A DNA stretch of 64,000 nucleotides, taken from positions 1 through 64,000 of the forward strand of contig NZ_RBZN01000010.1 of assembly GCF_003628435.1 (NCBI RefSeq), written 5' to 3'. The notes beneath the pieces are model-generated. The model was not told where the DNA came from and did no database searches. It saw only the letters and a list, made by a program, of their open reading frames with translations. Positions 39,801-47,976 of this stretch are shown here, piece by piece. How positions within the stretch are numbered: position 1 is the first letter of the stretch; each line of letters begins with the position of its first letter. Position numbers and translations under genes: made by a program. The stretch is from Ureibacillus endophyticus. Lineage in GTDB: Bacteria > Bacillota > Bacilli > Bacillales_A > Planococcaceae.

Positions 39801-40398
39801 CTTTTAGTTTTTGTGAATTTTGTAATTGCTCGAGTAAAATTGGATAAAAACCATCACTATCAACATACTTATCCCCTAGTTTTTCCTCTAACTTTGATAG
39901 GATAATTTGTAAGTCTTTTGTTTTAGCAATTAATGTTTGGGGAGCGTTGGATTCTTCTAACCTATTTATTGCTTCATTTAAAGTTACACTATCTATGTTA
40001 TATTGGCTAAATTCTTTTACCAATTGTTCAACTTCTTCAGTAAATCCTCGTTTATCTGCAGCTTGACGAAACAGTGAAAATTTGTCTTTATTTTCTGCAA
40101 GAAGTCGTCTAATTAACATACGGTATCCAATTTTATCTAATTGCTCTTTTGCTATCCCACCTGTTTCTTGTAGGATATACCAAGCTAAACGTTTGAACGT
40201 CATAACCTGTGCTCGTATAATTCCTTGGATGCCATAATTGTTCGTTAACATATACTCTGCTTGATAAGACATTTGGTCAGGGACAATTAAATAAATTGGC
40301 GGGCCGAGGGGTTGTTGCTTTAACTCATTAATAATTTCTTTATGAATAAGTGTGGTTTTACCTGTCCCAGCTCTTCCACTAATCACTCTTAATGACAT
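36874..40398 (-). CDS. addB: ATP-dependent nuclease subunit B
   Basis: 1174 aa. Partner of AddA; scans for Chi-type sites and has a nuclease domain. Walker A GRAGTGKTTL at 8-17. The nuclease motif is VIDYKSSSRD. The Fe-S cluster ligands are present: one cysteine in YRCPFSHF near 800 and C-D-F-C-x5-C (CDFCSFKSVC) near the C-terminus. Ribosome site GGAGG. Its promoter region carries a LexA-type box. Confidence 0.97.
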   Translation of the reverse strand: MSLRVISGRAGTGKTTLIHKEIINELKQQPLGPPIYLIVPDQMSYQAEYMLTNNYGIQGIIRAQVMTFKRLAWYILQETGGIAKEQLDKIGYRMLIRRLLAENKDKFSLFRQAADKRGFTEEVEQLVKEFSQYNIDSVTLNEAINRLEESNAPQTLIAKTKDLQIILSKLEEKLGDKYVDSDGFYPILLEQLQNSQKLKEAHIYIDGFTAFTVREFEIVKQLLALAKRVTIVLPFENEQDMYDDQAVFYRPAVMYDKLLQETANFKVEMEPRVHLHTCYRYNNNDLQHIEQQFHEPVPTQVKAEGFVEIIEGANRRAEVHAIAREICRLVREDGVRYKEIGVMYRQADLYDPLINTIFKQYDIPVFTNEKKSMLHHPLIEFSRSILEIVTSNWQYEPIFRSVKTDLFFPLNSNLKEMREKADLLENFVIAQGIYGYRWFEDSRWFYKKYRGLEFFSKHQTDEELKMQQIIDEMKSIVKEPIEKLQQELKNAKTGREIAFALFNCIEEMQIYDKLQVLKDTELEEKELHGASEHDQAWNRWINVLDQFVLMFGDQKLTVEEAAQILDEGYDTLQFSKIPPSVDEVTVATVEYSRFDNKSVVFVIGVNDGVYPMRIDYEGLITDADRGWFAEIDTELSPTTKFKLLQEAFLIYRAFSSPTNRLYVTFSSADEESKALLPSLYINRLHKLFEVDGVKTLPHKKVLIDPIEELNKNNALSYIQHPRTSLTFLMTQLRQAQYSNELSSEWVALKSVYEQNPYWKQELEVVMRPLRKKNIAEKLKPNITEELYGTELTSSVSRVEKFYRCPFSHFTSYGLKLEERAVYRLENFAIGDLFHEALKWITLETDRLNIHWNRLTRAQCTELARQAVEKIVPVFSHQILLSSARYRYIQRKLIRIVERTMMALSQHAKSSFFKPIAIEAAFGPNEKLPPLEIKLNGGRKMNIRGRIDRIDGAKVGDKSYLRVIDYKSSSRDLDLNEVYHGISLQLLTYLDVAVENANVWLDGEVDPAGVLYVHVHNPLLKGEKELDEIAIEVERMEKYRMKGLLTENPDPLIAMDDNLESGGTSKIIPVQIKTDGAISVAKSRVVAPDAMNEIKQYVRTKHKIAGEGIMSGEVGIRPYRLKGRTACDFCSFKSVCQFDPTDQEQVYHQLQADSRDKVVSKIREELKKDGSTNSE

Positions 40399-40432
40399 AT
40401 AGCTCCTCCTTCTTATCTATTAATTTAGATTA

Positions 40433-40462
40433 TATATAGAACAAATGTTCCTATCTTGTAAA
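40433..40462 (-). promoter_or_regulatory. addBA promoter with LexA(DinR)-type box
   Basis: On the minus strand TTTACA (40457-40462), an 18-bp spacer and TATATA (40433-40438). Within the spacer lies GAACATTTGTTC (40439-40450), a perfect palindrome that matches the GAAC-N4-GTTC core of the Bacillus SOS operator. A bound LexA would block this promoter. Confidence 0.65.
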
Positions 40463-40554
40463 TTTCTATCAATAATACTCTTTTTCTATTATAATTTCAC
40501 CTATTTATTATAGTATTTTTTAAGTGTAAAAGATAATTTCCCATATATCGTAGA

Positions 40555-40582
40555 AAAAGAGCAGTTTATAGTAACCGCTCTT
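40555..40582 (-). terminator. Terminator overlapping the yhjE-like stop
   Basis: On the minus strand AGAGCGGTT pairs with AACTGCTCT (one mismatch) around a loop that contains the stop codon, followed by TTTTTC. Confidence 0.75.
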
Positions 40583-41219
40583 TCTTCATTGACATTTTTA
40601 CATTTTTCTTATTACTAGATGAATCTTTCAAATCTCGCTCCACTTTTTTATTAAGACGTTTTTCTAATGCCTTTCCAATAAACCAGAGAAGGAAAATTCC
40701 TACCCCTGCAAAAATCAATTTAACCGGATCTGTTAATAGTGCCTTTAAGTCGTATCCTAGCACACTCATACTGGCAATCATGACAAACTTACCGGCCATA
40801 ATGACTATTAAATAATACTTCTTTTTTATATGCGATAAACCGGCAACAATATTAACTAATACGGAAGGAGTAAAAGGAAAACAAAGTAAAATAAAAAGTG
40901 GACTCAAACCACGCATATCCACCCATTGAATAAGCTTTTGTATCTTTTCTCTACCGATAAATTTTCGAAGCCTTGGATGTTTCCCGAACTTTCGAACGAG
41001 TAGAAACACTACATAAGATCCTAAAACAGTTCCTATCCAAGACAACAGAAAGCCTATCCAAAGCCCGTAAGAACTAGCATTTGCAACTACAATCACTACT
41101 AGTGGTAAAAATGGAAGGAAAGCTTCTATAAAAGGCAATAAAATGCCAATTAGCGGTCCAAGTGTTCGATATTGAGCTGCTAAACTTTCGATATTTTCAA
41201 CGGTAAACCAATCGCTCAC
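40566..41219 (-). CDS. VTT/TVP38-family membrane protein (YhjE-like)
   Basis: 217 aa from the GTG at 41219, five bases after AGAGGTGG; the GTG nine bases upstream overlaps that site. Several hydrophobic helices and the VTT-domain pattern: a re-entrant segment near the start (LLPFIEAFLPFLP), then FPFTPSVLVNIVAGLS. Such DedA-like proteins act in lipid translocation in some organisms. A very basic C-terminal tail. In B. subtilis yhjE also lies near addBA. Confidence 0.8.
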   Translation of the reverse strand: MSDWFTVENIESLAAQYRTLGPLIGILLPFIEAFLPFLPLVVIVVANASSYGLWIGFLLSWIGTVLGSYVVFLLVRKFGKHPRLRKFIGREKIQKLIQWVDMRGLSPLFILLCFPFTPSVLVNIVAGLSHIKKKYYLIVIMAGKFVMIASMSVLGYDLKALLTDPVKLIFAGVGIFLLWFIGKALEKRLNKKVERDLKDSSSNKKNVKMSMKKERLL

Positions 41220-41230
41220 AAGTACCACCT

Positions 41231-41782
41231 CTATCGATATTGAATAATTAAGTGTAAAGTCGTCATCTCATTTGTTGGATTTACGTATTGATGTTCCTGT
41301 GAAGCAGAAAACACTAATGTTTCTCCTTTTATTAAATGTTCTTTCATTCCTCCAGCCTCCACGAGAACTTGTCCATTGATGACTGTTACCGTTTCTTCTA
41401 CGCCATCTGAATGTGCTTCACTCCTATGTATAACACCAGGATCCATCTCTATTTTATAGAATTCCCAGCCTCTTTCAGGGTCATACGGAATAATGGAATA
41501 TACACGATATTTTCCATTTTCTTCTGATACAACTGTAGATGTTTTTTCATCAAATTTTTGAAATTGTTCCCTTGGCGGTTGTAAAAGAGAGGAAAATGAA
41601 ATTCTCATACCTGATGCAATTTTCCAAATAGTGGAGACAGTTGGGTTCGATTCACCTTTTTCTATTTGAGCTAACTGCGCTTTACTTACATTAGTAGCTT
41701 TGGCAACATCATCTAAACTTAAACTTCGCTGGACGCGTATTTTTTTTAATTGGTAACCGATATTTCGACTCATTTGCTCCAT
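41231..41782 (-). CDS. XRE-cupin transcription regulator
   Basis: 183 aa. N-terminal HTH_3 (about 10-66) with LDDVAKATNVSKAQLAQIE, and a C-terminal cupin (about 105-180) with the metal/ligand motif in VIHRSEAHSDGVEETVTVING and EHQYVNP. Such regulators sense a small molecule and often control a divergent transporter or enzyme, here azlCD. The 13-bp inverted repeat in the shared promoter region is a plausible site. The 11-base gap to the YhjE-like gene suggests co-transcription. Confidence 0.85.
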   Translation of the reverse strand: MEQMSRNIGYQLKKIRVQRSLSLDDVAKATNVSKAQLAQIEKGESNPTVSTIWKIASGMRISFSSLLQPPREQFQKFDEKTSTVVSEENGKYRVYSIIPYDPERGWEFYKIEMDPGVIHRSEAHSDGVEETVTVINGQVLVEAGGMKEHLIKGETLVFSASQEHQYVNPTNEMTTLHLIIQYR

Positions 41783-41821
41783 AAGTTCACCAGCCTATTG
41801 TTTATTTTATCAGACAGTTGT

Positions 41822-41872
41822 ATACTATAATAAACAATTTTCTAAATATTATTGATAATTTTATTATAGTAT
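41822..41872. promoter_or_regulatory. 13-bp inverted repeat in the divergent azlC/regulator promoter region
   Basis: ATACTATAATAAA (41822-41834) and TTTATTATAGTAT (41860-41872) are exact reverse complements 25 bp apart, and each contains a TATAAT on one strand. Likely divergent -10 elements, operator half-sites for the XRE-cupin regulator, or both. A TTGACA at 41902 may serve azlC but lacks a good -10. Confidence 0.6.
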
Positions 41873-42024
41873 CATAGTCCTTTCAATATTTATTAAACTA
41901 TTGACAACATGTTTACATTTTGGCTACTTAACTAAAGGAACGCTTTTAGATTTTAAAAGGTTCATAGGGTTACATAATGTTTTTTGTTAAATTACTATAT
42001 TTAGAGTTATATAGGAGGACAAAA

Positions 42025-42756
42025 GTGAATTTGAATACTCAAGTCAATACTCATCAATCTACAAATACCCTTGATACGTTTTCTCAAGGAGTTAAAGATT
42101 GTATTCCTACGTTATTAGGTTATATCAGTATTGGGTTAGCATTTGGGGTTATTGCAATAACTTCAGATTTATCTGTCTTTGAGATTTTTTTATTATCTGT
42201 CTTGGTTTATGCAGGATCAGCTCAATTTATTTTTTGTGGATTATATATAGCGGGTGCATCTTTTTCTGTTATTATTCTAACGACCTTTATTGTTAATTTA
42301 CGGCACTTTTTAATGTCATTAACGGTTGCGCCTAATTTAACAAGATATTCTCCATTACGTAATATTGGTTTTGGGACTTTATTAACGGATGAGACGTTCG
42401 GTGTTGCTGTTACGAAACTTATGAAAGAAAAGCATATCGGTGGCAACTGGATGGACGGCTTAAATATTACAGCCTATTTAACATGGATTGCCTCTTGTAC
42501 GATCGGCGGGTTAATGGGGAAGTGGATTCCAAATGCGGAAAGTTGGGGACTTGATTTTGCATTAATTGCAATGTTCTGTGCCCTACTTGTTTTAAATTTA
42601 GTGGATATAGGTAAATCGAAGCTAATGCATTATTTAAAACTCATCGCGTTATTAGTAATCATTTTATATGTCTTATTATATTTTGTACCGGGCCATTTAG
42701 CGGTGTTAATTGCAACAGTGATTGTTGCAACGGTTGGGGTGGTGACTGAAAAATGA
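42025..42756 (+). CDS. azlC: Branched-chain amino acid exporter large subunit AzlC
   Basis: 243 aa from a GTG at 42025 with AGGAGG upstream; the frame is open further up but lacks a ribosome site. Multi-pass membrane protein with the AzlC hallmarks GVKDCIPTLLGYISIGLAFG, AGSAQF and NLRHFLMS. With AzlD it exports leucine, isoleucine, valine or analogues. Overlaps azlD by four bases (ATGA). Confidence 0.93.
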   Translation: MNLNTQVNTHQSTNTLDTFSQGVKDCIPTLLGYISIGLAFGVIAITSDLSVFEIFLLSVLVYAGSAQFIFCGLYIAGASFSVIILTTFIVNLRHFLMSLTVAPNLTRYSPLRNIGFGTLLTDETFGVAVTKLMKEKHIGGNWMDGLNITAYLTWIASCTIGGLMGKWIPNAESWGLDFALIAMFCALLVLNLVDIGKSKLMHYLKLIALLVIILYVLLYFVPGHLAVLIATVIVATVGVVTEK

Positions 42757-43076
42757 CAACAACCGTTCCAATGATTTTGTTAATGCTTGGTTGTGCATTT
42801 GTCACATGGCTTCCACGAGTGATTCCTTTTATTTTAGTAAGAAATATCGAGTTACCTGATGTCGTATTACGTTGGTTAAAATATATCCCAGTATGCATTT
42901 TAAGTGCCCTCGTAATCGAATCATTATTTAATGCGGAAGGTGCTATTGTTACCTTTGATTGGTTAAATTTATCTGCCTTTGTTCCAACTTTAATCGTGGC
43001 AGTAATCACAAAAAGCTTATCAAAAACAGTCGTAGTCGGTGTTGTTTCTATGGCTATTTTACGTTACTTTTTCTAA
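42753..43076 (+). CDS. azlD: Branched-chain amino acid exporter small subunit AzlD
   Basis: 107 aa, about four helices, with the family LGCAFVTWLPRVIPFIL and WLKYIPVCILSALV segments. Start overlaps azlC (ATGA), so the two are co-translated. Followed after six bases by a strong terminator. Confidence 0.93.
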   Translation: MTTTVPMILLMLGCAFVTWLPRVIPFILVRNIELPDVVLRWLKYIPVCILSALVIESLFNAEGAIVTFDWLNLSAFVPTLIVAVITKSLSKTVVVGVVSMAILRYFF

Positions 43077-43082
43077 ATAGAA

Positions 43083-43114
43083 AAATGCGATGTCGGACTT
43101 TCGACATCGCATTT
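43083..43114. terminator. Bidirectional terminator between azlD and minJ
   Basis: A perfect 13-bp stem AAATGCGATGTCG with CGACATCGCATTT, six-base loop, A/T flanks on both sides. Confidence 0.9.
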
Positions 43115-43115
43115 C

Positions 43116-44285
43116 TTATTCAGCTATTAACAAACCAATTTGATGGTGGTCATTATTATGAACAACGTGTTGAGCAAGACGAACTTCACGCTCATGATTT
43201 AGAACTTCAAGTCGACAATGGGCCGCGTTCACTTGTAAAGCCTCATATAACTGACGCTCTGTTTGCACTTCGACACCATTTACTTTTCGAATAATTTCCC
43301 CTACAACTAATCCCATTTTTTCAGCCGGGGAATTTGGCAGGATCCCTGCAATCATAACACCACCAGATTTTGCAGACACCGCATATACATCCTTTTGTTG
43401 CCCAGTTGAGTAAATGTATGAAATGCCAATTCTAATAATGGCACCAGCAATTAGTGTTAGGAACCCAACAAACGGTACAAAGTATGCTACTAATCCACCT
43501 ATAATCACTATTTCACCAAGTATCAGTACTGTACGCCCTAATTTCGGGTAAAAATAAATTGGGAGTTTGCTACGTGTCAATTGTTGAAACCCAATGACAA
43601 CAGGAAATAATATAAGTGAAAATTGAGTAGAACCTAGTGAAAATTGAGGCCACCATGGAAAATAGGCATCAATCACATTACCAGGTATGACAAGGAAAAT
43701 AGGTAAAATCCAAGCTCTTTTGCTTGTAAATGCAACCCCTCTTAAACCACGCTTCGAATTTTCTACAATAGGTGAAGCGATTTGAGCGCCTTTTTTTCGG
43801 ATTAATAAGCCCTCTGCTACTACTAAAAGACCTGCTAAAATTGTTGCTGTTACAACAGTTCCTTCACTCATTGTGATTCCATTGATTTCAATTCCAAATA
43901 AATTAATTTTCCAACCTAGATAATCAAAAGCCCATAACACTAGGATACTTAAGGCAAATAAAATAATCGGTGAAAGGATATGAAAAACATAAATGATGAG
44001 AGCGATTAAACTAATTATTGTTAAAACAAACAACAATTCTAAAGGCACTGTTAATCCGAATGCAATAGAAAGGATTGAAATGATTAAGGCAAATAACAAA
44101 CCATCCTTTATTAATCCAATTGCTTCGGTCCATCCCCATAAAATTCGAACATGGAAATACTTCCTTTCCCTTTTCACACGTTGATAGCCAAGTATTACTG
44201 CTACAATGATGGACACATAAAGAACCGGATTCAAAAACATTCGCCCTATCGCCAATGCAATTTCTATTAAAATATCTGTTATCAC
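43116..44285 (-). CDS. minJ: Cell-division topology protein MinJ (PDZ, multi-pass)
   Basis: 389 aa from a GTG start. About eight membrane helices (to about 290) followed by a C-terminal PDZ domain (GVMIAGILPNSPAEKMGLVVG at about 307-327). MinJ bridges DivIVA and MinCD at poles and septa in Bacillus. Identity rests on architecture, length (about 397 aa in B. subtilis) and its neighbour ctpB, as in the minJ-ctpB-ftsX-ftsE region. Confidence 0.82.
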   Translation of the reverse strand: MITDILIEIALAIGRMFLNPVLYVSIIVAVILGYQRVKRERKYFHVRILWGWTEAIGLIKDGLLFALIISILSIAFGLTVPLELLFVLTIISLIALIIYVFHILSPIILFALSILVLWAFDYLGWKINLFGIEINGITMSEGTVVTATILAGLLVVAEGLLIRKKGAQIASPIVENSKRGLRGVAFTSKRAWILPIFLVIPGNVIDAYFPWWPQFSLGSTQFSLILFPVVIGFQQLTRSKLPIYFYPKLGRTVLILGEIVIIGGLVAYFVPFVGFLTLIAGAIIRIGISYIYSTGQQKDVYAVSAKSGGVMIAGILPNSPAEKMGLVVGEIIRKVNGVEVQTERQLYEALQVNAAHCRLEVLNHEREVRLAQHVVHNNDHHQIGLLIAE

Positions 44286-44379
44286 ATTTTCACCGCCCGT
44301 TTACTACTAACTATTGCCATTGTATCAAAGGAACTGCTATTTTCGTAGCTATTAACCTAATTTTTCATAGATTTATAAT

Positions 44380-44410
44380 AAAAAGAAAAGCAGCTAGATT
44401 TTCTAGCTAC
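44380..44410 (-). terminator. Terminator after ctpB
   Basis: On the minus strand AGTAGCTAGA pairs with TCTAGCTGCT (one G-U), an AAA loop, then TTTTCTTTTT. Confidence 0.9.
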
Positions 44411-44420
44411 TTAAATTGAA

Positions 44421-45863
44421 TTAGATATCTCCCTCTAAACGATGAAGCATCACACTTAATCCCATATTTAATTGAACATCGTTGTCCATATCTTCTTTAT
44501 ATTTCGTTACTTGTTCACGAATGCTACTAAAGAATGCATCATCCATATGGCGACCTTTTCTTAAATCATTTCGTTCGCGGTAAAGTGCAACAGCATCTGC
44601 CGTTTGTTCATCGTAGAAACCATCAGTTCGTCCAACATTAAACCCTAGTCCATTTAATACTTTTTGTACGTAGGCAACTTCTTCATTGAAATCACCTTCA
44701 GCAAATTCACCACTTAAAGGAATCACTTCCATTGAGAATAGTGGATGTTGCTCCACTTCAACATCTGCTTTGATTCCTTTACCATGAATCCATTCGCGAT
44801 TTGGCGTTAACCATTTATTTGTTGATAATTTTAATTCTCCACCATTTTTTAAATCCCATGTTTCTTGAACAGTTCCTTTACCGAAACTTTTACCTCCTAC
44901 TACAAGGGCACGTTCCCAACTTTGAACAGCTCCTACCATTACTTCACTCGCTGACGCACTACCTTCGTTTTGAAGAACAACAATCGGTAACTTTCGCATT
45001 TTTTCTAAATAAAACTTTTCTTCTTCAATGTCCCCTGTTTTTAATGGTTCCATTGCTCCAGCTCCATTTTGCATATAAGCGAATACGACGTTTTCTTTTT
45101 CAATACTACTAACAACAGCAGCTACGCTATATAAATAACCACCTGGATTGTCGCGCAAGTCAACAATTAATCCTTCTACATCTTCACTGATTAATTTTTT
45201 CGTTGCCTCAACCCATTCATCTGCTGTTTTTTCACCAAACATGGAAATCGATACATAACCAATCTCAGTGTCTTCAACTTTTAATACTTTGGAGTTGACA
45301 GTTTTATTATTAATTTCTTTACGTTCTACTGTTACTTTTATATGTCTTTCAGTGCTTGGACGATAAATTACGAGAGTAACTTTTTCCCCAGCCTCACCTG
45401 AGATTAATTGCATTAATTCTCCCATTGTTTTTCCTTCAAGACGTTCATCATCCACTTGAACAATTTCATCAAATGGACGAATTCCAGCTTTTTCAGCAGG
45501 CGATGACTTCACAGGTGAAACAACAATAAATTTACCGTTTTTCTCCGTTATTTCTACTCCAATACCAACCCTTTGTCCAGCTAATGACTGCTTATGTAAT
45601 GCAGCTTCTTTTTCCGTATAGTACGTACTATAAGGGTCTTTAATTGCATTTGTCATGCCTCTTAATGCGCCTTCTATAATCTGTTCTTCACTAGTACCGT
45701 ACACAGATTTTTCTGTAATTAACGAGTAGGCTTGGTCAATAACAGGGACATCACTTACTTTTGTTTCTTCTTTAGAAGATGCAGCCCATCTTTGCCAAAC
45801 AACAATACTAATTATGATTACAAAAAGTGCGGCTAGGCATAAAAAAATTCGACTTTTTCGCAT
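44421..45863 (-). CDS. ctpB: Carboxyl-terminal processing protease (S41, CtpB-like)
   Basis: 480 aa. N-terminal membrane anchor (5-24), PDZ domain (about 93-175), S41 catalytic core with Ser in EGSASASEVMVG (about 302-313) and Lys in GKSFGKGTVQ (about 328), then a peptidoglycan-binding-type helical domain (about 395-440). In spore formers CtpB cleaves SpoIVFA during sporulation. Exported and membrane-tethered. Ribosome site GGAGG. Confidence 0.9.
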   Translation of the reverse strand: MRKSRIFLCLAALFVIIISIVVWQRWAASSKEETKVSDVPVIDQAYSLITEKSVYGTSEEQIIEGALRGMTNAIKDPYSTYYTEKEAALHKQSLAGQRVGIGVEITEKNGKFIVVSPVKSSPAEKAGIRPFDEIVQVDDERLEGKTMGELMQLISGEAGEKVTLVIYRPSTERHIKVTVERKEINNKTVNSKVLKVEDTEIGYVSISMFGEKTADEWVEATKKLISEDVEGLIVDLRDNPGGYLYSVAAVVSSIEKENVVFAYMQNGAGAMEPLKTGDIEEEKFYLEKMRKLPIVVLQNEGSASASEVMVGAVQSWERALVVGGKSFGKGTVQETWDLKNGGELKLSTNKWLTPNREWIHGKGIKADVEVEQHPLFSMEVIPLSGEFAEGDFNEEVAYVQKVLNGLGFNVGRTDGFYDEQTADAVALYRERNDLRKGRHMDDAFFSSIREQVTKYKEDMDNDVQLNMGLSVMLHRLEGDI

Positions 45864-45958
45864 TTATTTTCCTCCTCTCGTTCAATTTATGAAAGAACAG
45901 CAAAGGATAACACATACAAAAAGCCAAATTTTATATTTTCGTAAATTATTCTATTGGT

Positions 45959-46531
45959 TTAATCTAACTCTTTTACATGCTCTCTTAATGCATCTTGATC
46001 TAATGGCCCTACAATATGTTTTTGAATACGACCTGTAGAATCAATCATGAAGGTTGAAGGAATTGTTAAAACTTGATAGATTTCATTAATGCCCTCATCC
46101 TCCATTAAAAGAATTGGAAATTTTAATTTATAACTTTCTACAAATTTCTTTACGTTGTCCACATTGCTATCAGTATAGGTTAAGTTAACACCTACGATTT
46201 CAACATTATCTTTTTGGGCGTATTTTTCATAATACTTTTGAAGATGAGGCATTTCTTCTTTACATGGTGGACACCAAGTTGCCCAGAAATTTAAGATAAC
46301 TTTTTTTCCTTTTAAATCTGATAAAGTTAAATTCTCACCTGATATATTTTGTAGTGTGAAATCCGGTGCTATTTGACCTTTCTCTAATCCTTCTTTATCT
46401 AAATCCATCTCATATCCTAAAGCGTAATCATTGATGACTTCACTCGCTTCAATTTGTTTTTTTATATAAGTACCAACCATAATGACAACCAGTATTAGTA
46501 CAACGGAAAGTCCAATTGCTTTCTTTTTCAA
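45959..46531 (-). CDS. TlpA/ResA-like thiol-disulfide protein, membrane-anchored
   Basis: 190 aa from a TTG behind GGAGGGTGTAAG. An N-terminal hydrophobic anchor (6-23), then a thioredoxin fold with WATWCPPCKEEMP (about 90-102) and cis-Pro in TIPSTF. ResA-like proteins reduce cytochrome c apoproteins or other exported thiols; the partner here is unknown. The neighbourhood (peptidoglycan and division genes) suggests it may serve an exported enzyme, but that is inference. Confidence 0.86.
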   Translation of the reverse strand: MKKKAIGLSVVLILVVIMVGTYIKKQIEASEVINDYALGYEMDLDKEGLEKGQIAPDFTLQNISGENLTLSDLKGKKVILNFWATWCPPCKEEMPHLQKYYEKYAQKDNVEIVGVNLTYTDSNVDNVKKFVESYKLKFPILLMEDEGINEIYQVLTIPSTFMIDSTGRIQKHIVGPLDQDALREHVKELD

Positions 46532-46634
46532 CTTACACCCTCCAAATCTAAAAATTCACCTATTTCAATTAGGATAACATAAATAAAATTAGGTGCATAA
46601 AACTTATATGACGGTTTCTTAACATCTAGATATG

Positions 46635-46677
46635 AAAAAAGCAGGCTAGTCGATGGATTTACCATAACTAAACCTGC
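46635..46677 (-). terminator. Terminator after the M23 peptidase gene
   Basis: GCAGG and CCTGC with an inner ACTAG/TTAGT-type pairing and ATGG/CCAT tip; on the minus strand a run of six T residues follows. Confidence 0.8.
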
Positions 46678-46686
46678 AATTTAATT

Positions 46687-47928
46687 TTATAGTGGAATAT
46701 AACGTAATGGGTTTACGTTACCAGGTACTTGTCCTTGCCATGTACCGATATGAACTTCGAAATGTAAGTGTGGTCCAGTTGAACGACCTGTAGTACCCAT
46801 TCTTGCAATTTGAACCCCTTTGCCAACCGTTTGTCCAACACTTACACTATAGGAATCTAAGTGAGCGTAAACAGTTGTATAAATATCTCCATCCATATTA
46901 TGTGTAAGAATTACTACATTCCCATAAGATGAAAGTGGACCTGTATACACAACTACCCCACCAGCAGCTGCAACAATCGGCGTACCTGTTGAATTAGCTA
47001 GGTCAATACCATAATGGAATTCTGGTCCATACCCTAGATTTCGCCAACCGTAACCACTCGTTAATGTACCATTCGTTGGTTTTGTCCAATCTCCCGAAGA
47101 AACTACAGGAAGTGTACCTTCTCCATCGTTCTGACGAGATAATTCTAAAATACGTTTTTGTTCTGCAATAATTTTATCCTGAAGATCTTTACTTACTTCT
47201 AACGCCTCAGAATATTCTTTTTCTAGTAATTTTTTCTCTTTTGCTAGTTTTTCTTGTTCTGCTTCTAATTCATCTACAAGTTTATTTTTTTCAGCTTTTT
47301 GTGCATTTAGTGATTCTTTTAAACTTTGTAGTTTTGCTTGTTTTGTTTCTAATTCTTTTTTCTTATTTTCAAGCAATAATTTTTGCTCTTCAAGCTTTTC
47401 TTTGTCTGACTTTTGATCACGCATAATTTGGCGATCGGCTTCCATTAATGTATTAACAGCAGAGAAACGATCAATAAAATCTACGAAACTATTAGCTCCA
47501 AGTAATACATCGATATAACTTACTGAACCATTTACTTGAATTGCACGGGCACGTTCTTTTAGTAATTGGTCACGTTGATCAATTTTTTCTTGTAGTGCAA
47601 TAATCTCTTGCTGTAATTTTTCAATTTCACTATTTGTTTGTTTAATTTCACCAGTAACAACAGCAATTTGGTCATTCGTTTTTGTAATCTCACTGCCTAA
47701 TTTTGAAATTTGCTCAAGTAACGCCTCTTGCTTTGCTTCTATTGAACTGATTGCAGTAGATTTCTTTTTGATCTGATTACTTAATGAATTTTTTTGTTTC
47801 TCAACTTGCGATTTTTGATCTTTTAATTCTGACAAACTAGTAGCATACGAAATAGGCATTTGTATGAACAAGAAAAATGCAACTACTGCCAGGAATATTT
47901 GGAATGGCTTCTTTTTTAAGCTTTTCAC
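46687..47928 (-). CDS. Murein hydrolase, coiled-coil plus M23 peptidase (EnvC/PcsB-like)
   Basis: 413 aa from a GTG behind GGGAG. Signal peptide about 1-29 (YAT), two long coiled-coil stretches (32-135 and 165-265), then a LytM/M23 zinc endopeptidase (about 285-410) with the first His/Asp in HYGIDLAN and HLHFE near 387. Located about 48 bp after ftsX. FtsEX is known to activate coiled-coil peptidoglycan hydrolases (EnvC in E. coli, PcsB in streptococci, CwlO in Bacillus), so this is the likely partner here. Catalytic residues are complete, unlike EnvC. Confidence 0.9.
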   Translation of the reverse strand: MKSLKKKPFQIFLAVVAFFLFIQMPISYATSLSELKDQKSQVEKQKNSLSNQIKKKSTAISSIEAKQEALLEQISKLGSEITKTNDQIAVVTGEIKQTNSEIEKLQQEIIALQEKIDQRDQLLKERARAIQVNGSVSYIDVLLGANSFVDFIDRFSAVNTLMEADRQIMRDQKSDKEKLEEQKLLLENKKKELETKQAKLQSLKESLNAQKAEKNKLVDELEAEQEKLAKEKKLLEKEYSEALEVSKDLQDKIIAEQKRILELSRQNDGEGTLPVVSSGDWTKPTNGTLTSGYGWRNLGYGPEFHYGIDLANSTGTPIVAAAGGVVVYTGPLSSYGNVVILTHNMDGDIYTTVYAHLDSYSVSVGQTVGKGVQIARMGTTGRSTGPHLHFEVHIGTWQGQVPGNVNPLRYIPL

Positions 47929-47976
47929 AAACTAAGACTCCCTTCAACTTTTGTTTCAACTTAGCTACTACTTTTG

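Noticed and set aside
33162-40398. AddAB neighbourhood as a defence island
   Set aside because: Only standard AddA and AddB, with full motifs, and housekeeping neighbours.
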